Of a DNA stretch of 7,562 bases, positions 5,227-7,562 are shown one piece after another. The stretch covers positions 1 to 7,562 of the forward strand of contig SXSX01000183.1 of NCBI GenBank assembly GCA_005793295.1. Reading direction: 5' to 3'. Both the position numbers and the translations under genes were made by a program. The notes beneath the pieces are model-generated. The model was not told where the DNA came from, searched no databases, and was given only the letters and a program-made list of their open reading frames with translations. The DNA is from Burkholderiales bacterium (GTDB lineage: Bacteria; Pseudomonadota; Gammaproteobacteria; Burkholderiales; Burkholderiaceae_C). Position 1 is the first letter of the stretch, and every line of letters starts with the position of its first letter.

Positions 5227-6540
5227 TTAAATCACGCCATTAAAGACCATCACATCCACCAGATCCCCAGTCGCAATATTGCCTTGTTCATGGTGTAACA
5301 CCAGCAAGCCAATGGCTTGCACCATCGAACTCAAAACGCCTGAGCCTTGTTGACCAGTAATTCTGACGTTCAAGCTGCCGTCTGCGCCAGCTGACACGAT
5401 GGCGCGTTGGTATTCGGTGCGGCCGGGTTTTTTGCGAATGGGTTCAAGGCTTTTGGCTTTTAAGAGGGGCGGCTGGATACTGGGGTCATCCGCACGGGCG
5501 CCCATCATCTGCCAAAGCGCTGGTCGAACAAAGGCTAGGAAAGTCACCATCACGGCCACCGGATTTCCGGGCAGGCCAAACAGCGGCACCTTCCCTAAAC
5601 GACCAACGGCCATGGGGCGGCCCGGGCGCATCGCAATTTTCCAAAACACCACGCCACCTTCACCAGGGGTTTCGCTGTGGGCTAATTCGCGCATCATGGC
5701 TTTGGTGTGGTCAGCTTCACCCACGCTGACGCCGCCGCTGGTGACGATGGCGTCGGCCTGTTGTGCGGCGCTGAGAAATGCGGCCTTTAATGCGTTGGGA
5801 TCATCACGGACCACGCCCATGTCAATGCATTCAATGCCCATACGCTGCAACAGGCCCCAAACGGTGTAGCGGTTACTGTCATACACAGCGCCTTCGCGCG
5901 GCGTTTCTCCCAGGCTGAGAATCTCATCGCCGGTAGAAAAATAAGCCACGCGTAAGCGACGAAAAACGCGAAGTGTTGGCAAACCGAGGCTTGCCAGCAA
6001 GCCCAAAGCTGCGGGGCTCAGAACGGTTCCGGCCTTTAAAGCGGCGTGGTTTTTTTGAAGGTCTTCGCCACGAAACCGGCGGTTGTCTCCCAGACGGAGT
6101 GCGCCCGCGGGGATGGAAATGGTGGCGGCTTCACCAACACCAGCGTGTGTCACCATTTCTTGCGGGACCACCGTGTCTAAGCCCGCCGGCATGACTGCGC
6201 CGGTGGTAATTTTCACGCACTCGCCCGGGCCCACCGGCCCTTGGTAGGCTTTCCCGGCGAGGGCAAAGCCCACAGGTTTGAGTTGTAAAGGGGTATCGCT
6301 TTGGAGCGCCAAGCCAGCAAAGGCGTAGCCGTCCATCGCGGAGTTGTCGTGGGCCGGGACATCGATGGGGCTGATAACGTCTTGTGCGAGAACCCGCCCT
6401 AAGCATTGCATCAAAGGCAAGGTTTCCGTGGTGTCAACGGCCGCAACCATGCGCGATAAAAAGGCGTTCACCGTATGGGCGGGCAGGGCGTTGGGGTCGT
6501 AGCCTGCAAGCTCGGCTGCAATGGCGTCTAAAGTCTTCAT
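5227..6540 (-). CDS. moeA: Molybdopterin molybdenumtransferase MoeA
   Basis: MoeA inserts molybdate into adenylylated molybdopterin to give molybdenum cofactor in the cytoplasm. The 437-residue protein is somewhat longer than E. coli MoeA (411). Visible motifs: VPAHDNSAMDGYA (61-73), KITTGAVMPAGLDTVVPQE (110-128), RRFRGEDLQK (154-163), STGDEI (202-207), the molybdopterin-binding VTSGGVSVGEADHTK (266-280), FWKIAMRPGRPMAVG (299-313) and GLPGNPVAV (322-330). The C-terminal beta domain (about 355-437) is complete, with the usual TEYQRA..and ITGQQGSGVLSSM segments. The ATG at 6540 overlaps the mobA stop as ATGA, and no strong RBS lies upstream, so translation is probably coupled. It is the last gene of the moaA-mobA-moeA operon in view and converges on rnhA. 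Confidence 0.97.
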   Translation of the reverse strand: MKTLDAIAAELAGYDPNALPAHTVNAFLSRMVAAVDTTETLPLMQCLGRVLAQDVISPIDVPAHDNSAMDGYAFAGLALQSDTPLQLKPVGFALAGKAYQGPVGPGECVKITTGAVMPAGLDTVVPQEMVTHAGVGEAATISIPAGALRLGDNRRFRGEDLQKNHAALKAGTVLSPAALGLLASLGLPTLRVFRRLRVAYFSTGDEILSLGETPREGAVYDSNRYTVWGLLQRMGIECIDMGVVRDDPNALKAAFLSAAQQADAIVTSGGVSVGEADHTKAMMRELAHSETPGEGGVVFWKIAMRPGRPMAVGRLGKVPLFGLPGNPVAVMVTFLAFVRPALWQMMGARADDPSIQPPLLKAKSLEPIRKKPGRTEYQRAIVSAGADGSLNVRITGQQGSGVLSSMVQAIGLLVLHHEQGNIATGDLVDVMVFNGVI

Positions 6541-7187
6541 GGGTTTTCTAGGGATTGCAGTTGGTCCAAGGTGTTGGCATTGAAAAAAGCCTGCGGGTCA
6601 TCGTGGGGGAGGTTAAACATGACCTCTACAGTGTGGTGTTGACTTGTCCACGCATCGACCTTTCTGCCGCCTTGGCTGAGAAAGTGACTGAGGCTGGGCG
6701 CGAGAGCGGTGCGAATGAGGCAAAAAACGGGTTGGGTTCTGAGCTGTGTTTCGCCATGTTTATTGGTTTCAGGAGCGCTCGCAATGGCAATGTCAGCGTC
6801 GTTAGAAATCAGGGCCTGGCTTAATCGCTCGAGTAAGTCCAAGGGGAAGACGGGCGAGTCACAGGGTACGGTGAGCAGGTAGGGAAATTCGAGGTGGGCG
6901 CAATGCGCCAAGGCGGTGGCGAAGCCAGCCAAGGGACCTGCAAACCCTTCAAGCGCATCTTGCAAAACGGGAAAGCCCCACGCTACGTAGGTGGGCGCGT
7001 TTCGGTTGGCGTTGATAGCGATCAGACCGGGTGCCCCAGCAGTTTGTTGGTTGAGGCGGTCGATGGCGTGGTGAGCCAAGGCCTTGCCGCGTAGCGTTTG
7101 CAAGCCTTTGTCTACGCCGCCCATGCGGCTTCCCATGCCACCGGCTAGCACGACGGCACACACGTCTTTGGCCGCAATTTTCGGCAT
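6537..7187 (-). CDS. mobA: Molybdenum cofactor guanylyltransferase MobA
   Basis: MobA attaches GMP from GTP to molybdenum cofactor, giving the MGD form used by DMSO-reductase-family enzymes. At 216 residues the protein is slightly longer than E. coli MobA (194). The N-terminal nucleotide-binding signature LAGGMGSRMGGVDKG is at 14-28. The GFAGPLAGFATAL segment (81-93), the metal-site Asp110 in TVPCDSPVFP and the QPVFCL segment (152-157) follow, and the C-terminal FFNANTLDQL (201-210) is the family's closing FxNxNT motif. The ATG at 7187 is set by a GGAGG at 7201-7197, nine bases upstream. The gap to the moaA stop is five bases and the 3' end overlaps moeA by four. Its presence suggests that the organism makes an MGD-dependent enzyme, which is not in the window. 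Confidence 0.96.
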   Translation of the reverse strand: MPKIAAKDVCAVVLAGGMGSRMGGVDKGLQTLRGKALAHHAIDRLNQQTAGAPGLIAINANRNAPTYVAWGFPVLQDALEGFAGPLAGFATALAHCAHLEFPYLLTVPCDSPVFPLDLLERLSQALISNDADIAIASAPETNKHGETQLRTQPVFCLIRTALAPSLSHFLSQGGRKVDAWTSQHHTVEVMFNLPHDDPQAFFNANTLDQLQSLENP

Positions 7188-7192
7188 GGCGA

Positions 7193-7562
7193 CTAGCCTC
7201 CGATGTAGCTCATCTCAACCCGGCGCGGGCCAGGCGCAGTGCTGGAGCTGTCGTGGGGGAGGGCGGCGCGTAATTCGGAGTAGCGGTCATCGCGGTTGGT
7301 CCAGATATGGCCAATCGCAGAGGCCAGTTCGCCGTCACTAGAACCCGAGCGCACCAGGCTGCGCAAGTCATACCCTTGGTTGGCAAACAGGCACAAATAG
7401 AGCTGGCCTTCGGTCGATAAGCGAGCGCGGTTGCAGTCTTTGCAAAATGCTTGTGTCACGCTGCTAATCACTCCGATTTCACCGGCGCTGGGGTCGTGCT
7501 TCCCTTGGGTGTCGGCGTATCCCCAGCGTTGGGCTGTCTCGCCGGGCGCTGCGGCTTCAAGG
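7193..7562 (-). CDS. moaA: GTP 3',8-cyclase MoaA, C-terminal part; 5' end outside the window
   Basis: MoaA is a radical-SAM enzyme that converts GTP to 3',8-cyclo-GTP, the first step of molybdopterin synthesis. The frame is open from the window edge (first full codon at 7561) to the TAG at 7195-7193, giving 122 residues, about the last third of the protein. The N-terminal radical-SAM CxxxCxxC cluster is not in the window. The second iron-sulfur cluster motif is complete: FCKDCNRARLSTEGQLYLCLF has the spacing Cys-X2-Cys-X13-Cys. The typical GEIGVISSVTQ precedes it, a DLRSLVRSG..DGELASAIGHIW..RDDRYSEL helix region follows, and the protein ends in MSYIGG, the conserved Gly-Gly tail needed for activity in the family. 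A GTG at 7471 could be read as a start, but the homology continues upstream of it. Confidence 0.96.
   Translation of the reverse strand, partial: LEAAAPGETAQRWGYADTQGKHDPSAGEIGVISSVTQAFCKDCNRARLSTEGQLYLCLFANQGYDLRSLVRSGSSDGELASAIGHIWTNRDDRYSELRAALPHDSSSTAPGPRRVEMSYIGG
7197..7201 (-). promoter_or_regulatory. Strong Shine-Dalgarno GGAGG for mobA, encoded by the last moaA codons
   Basis: The codons for the final two glycines of MoaA, GGA GGC, form a GGAGG on the minus strand, nine bases before the mobA ATG at 7187. This fixes the mobA start and puts the site under double constraint: the conserved MoaA Gly-Gly tail and mobA initiation. Confidence 0.8.

Noticed and set aside
5399..5869. Open frame on the plus strand inside moeA
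   Set aside because: It runs antisense to conserved MoeA motifs; the high content of Pro, Arg and Gly is what the reverse of this gene would give.
1..7562. Mobile element, phage, defence system, CRISPR array or tRNA
   Set aside because: Every long stretch is accounted for by conserved housekeeping genes; no transposase, integrase, terminal inverted repeats, spaced direct repeats or cloverleaf was seen.

Overview
This is a compact stretch of bacterial housekeeping DNA. Protein similarity and gene order suggest a betaproteobacterium of the order Burkholderiales, most likely Comamonadaceae. That placement rests on recalled family sequences (the DnaX tail, RecR, MoaA and MobA look Comamonadaceae-like) and was not tested by a search. 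No transposase, integrase, phage gene, tRNA, rRNA or CRISPR array is visible, and genes fill nearly the whole window.

Layout. (1) Bases 1-1708, plus strand: the 3' end of dnaX (tau subunit of the DNA polymerase III clamp loader), then ybaB/ebfC and recR. This dnaX-ybaB-recR order is common in bacteria and joins replication with recombinational repair. A likely intrinsic terminator follows recR. (2) Bases 1731-3964, minus strand: gloB (glyoxalase II) then mltD (membrane-bound lytic murein transglycosylase D), with a 4-base ATGA stop/start overlap. (3) Bases 3963-5206, plus strand: a YafS-like methyltransferase and rnhA (ribonuclease HI), with a 4-base GTGA overlap. The gloB and methyltransferase start codons overlap head to head in one CATG. 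The block mltD-gloB-methyltransferase-rnhA matches the E. coli mltD-gloB-yafS-rnhA neighbourhood, without dnaQ. (4) Bases 5227-7562, minus strand: the molybdenum cofactor operon moaA (partial, cut by the window edge), mobA and moeA. The genes are 5 bases apart or overlap by 4. They cover the first step of molybdopterin synthesis, molybdate insertion and nucleotide attachment.

I found no large new system. The most interesting signal is in dnaX. A run of nine A residues at 65-73 lies about 213 codons before the stop, close to where E. coli dnaX frameshifts to make the short gamma subunit. A 7-base tandem repeat just after it puts a TGA stop in both alternative frames. This looks like a programmed slippage site giving a gamma-like product, and the A9 run resembles the transcriptional slippage described for Thermus dnaX. 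Lesser points are two similar hexanucleotide repeats in unrelated genes, the overlapping divergent start codons with a TATAAT box placed to give gloB an almost leaderless mRNA, a mobA ribosome binding site embedded in the MoaA Gly-Gly tail codons, and a methyltransferase with a degenerate SAM-binding motif.
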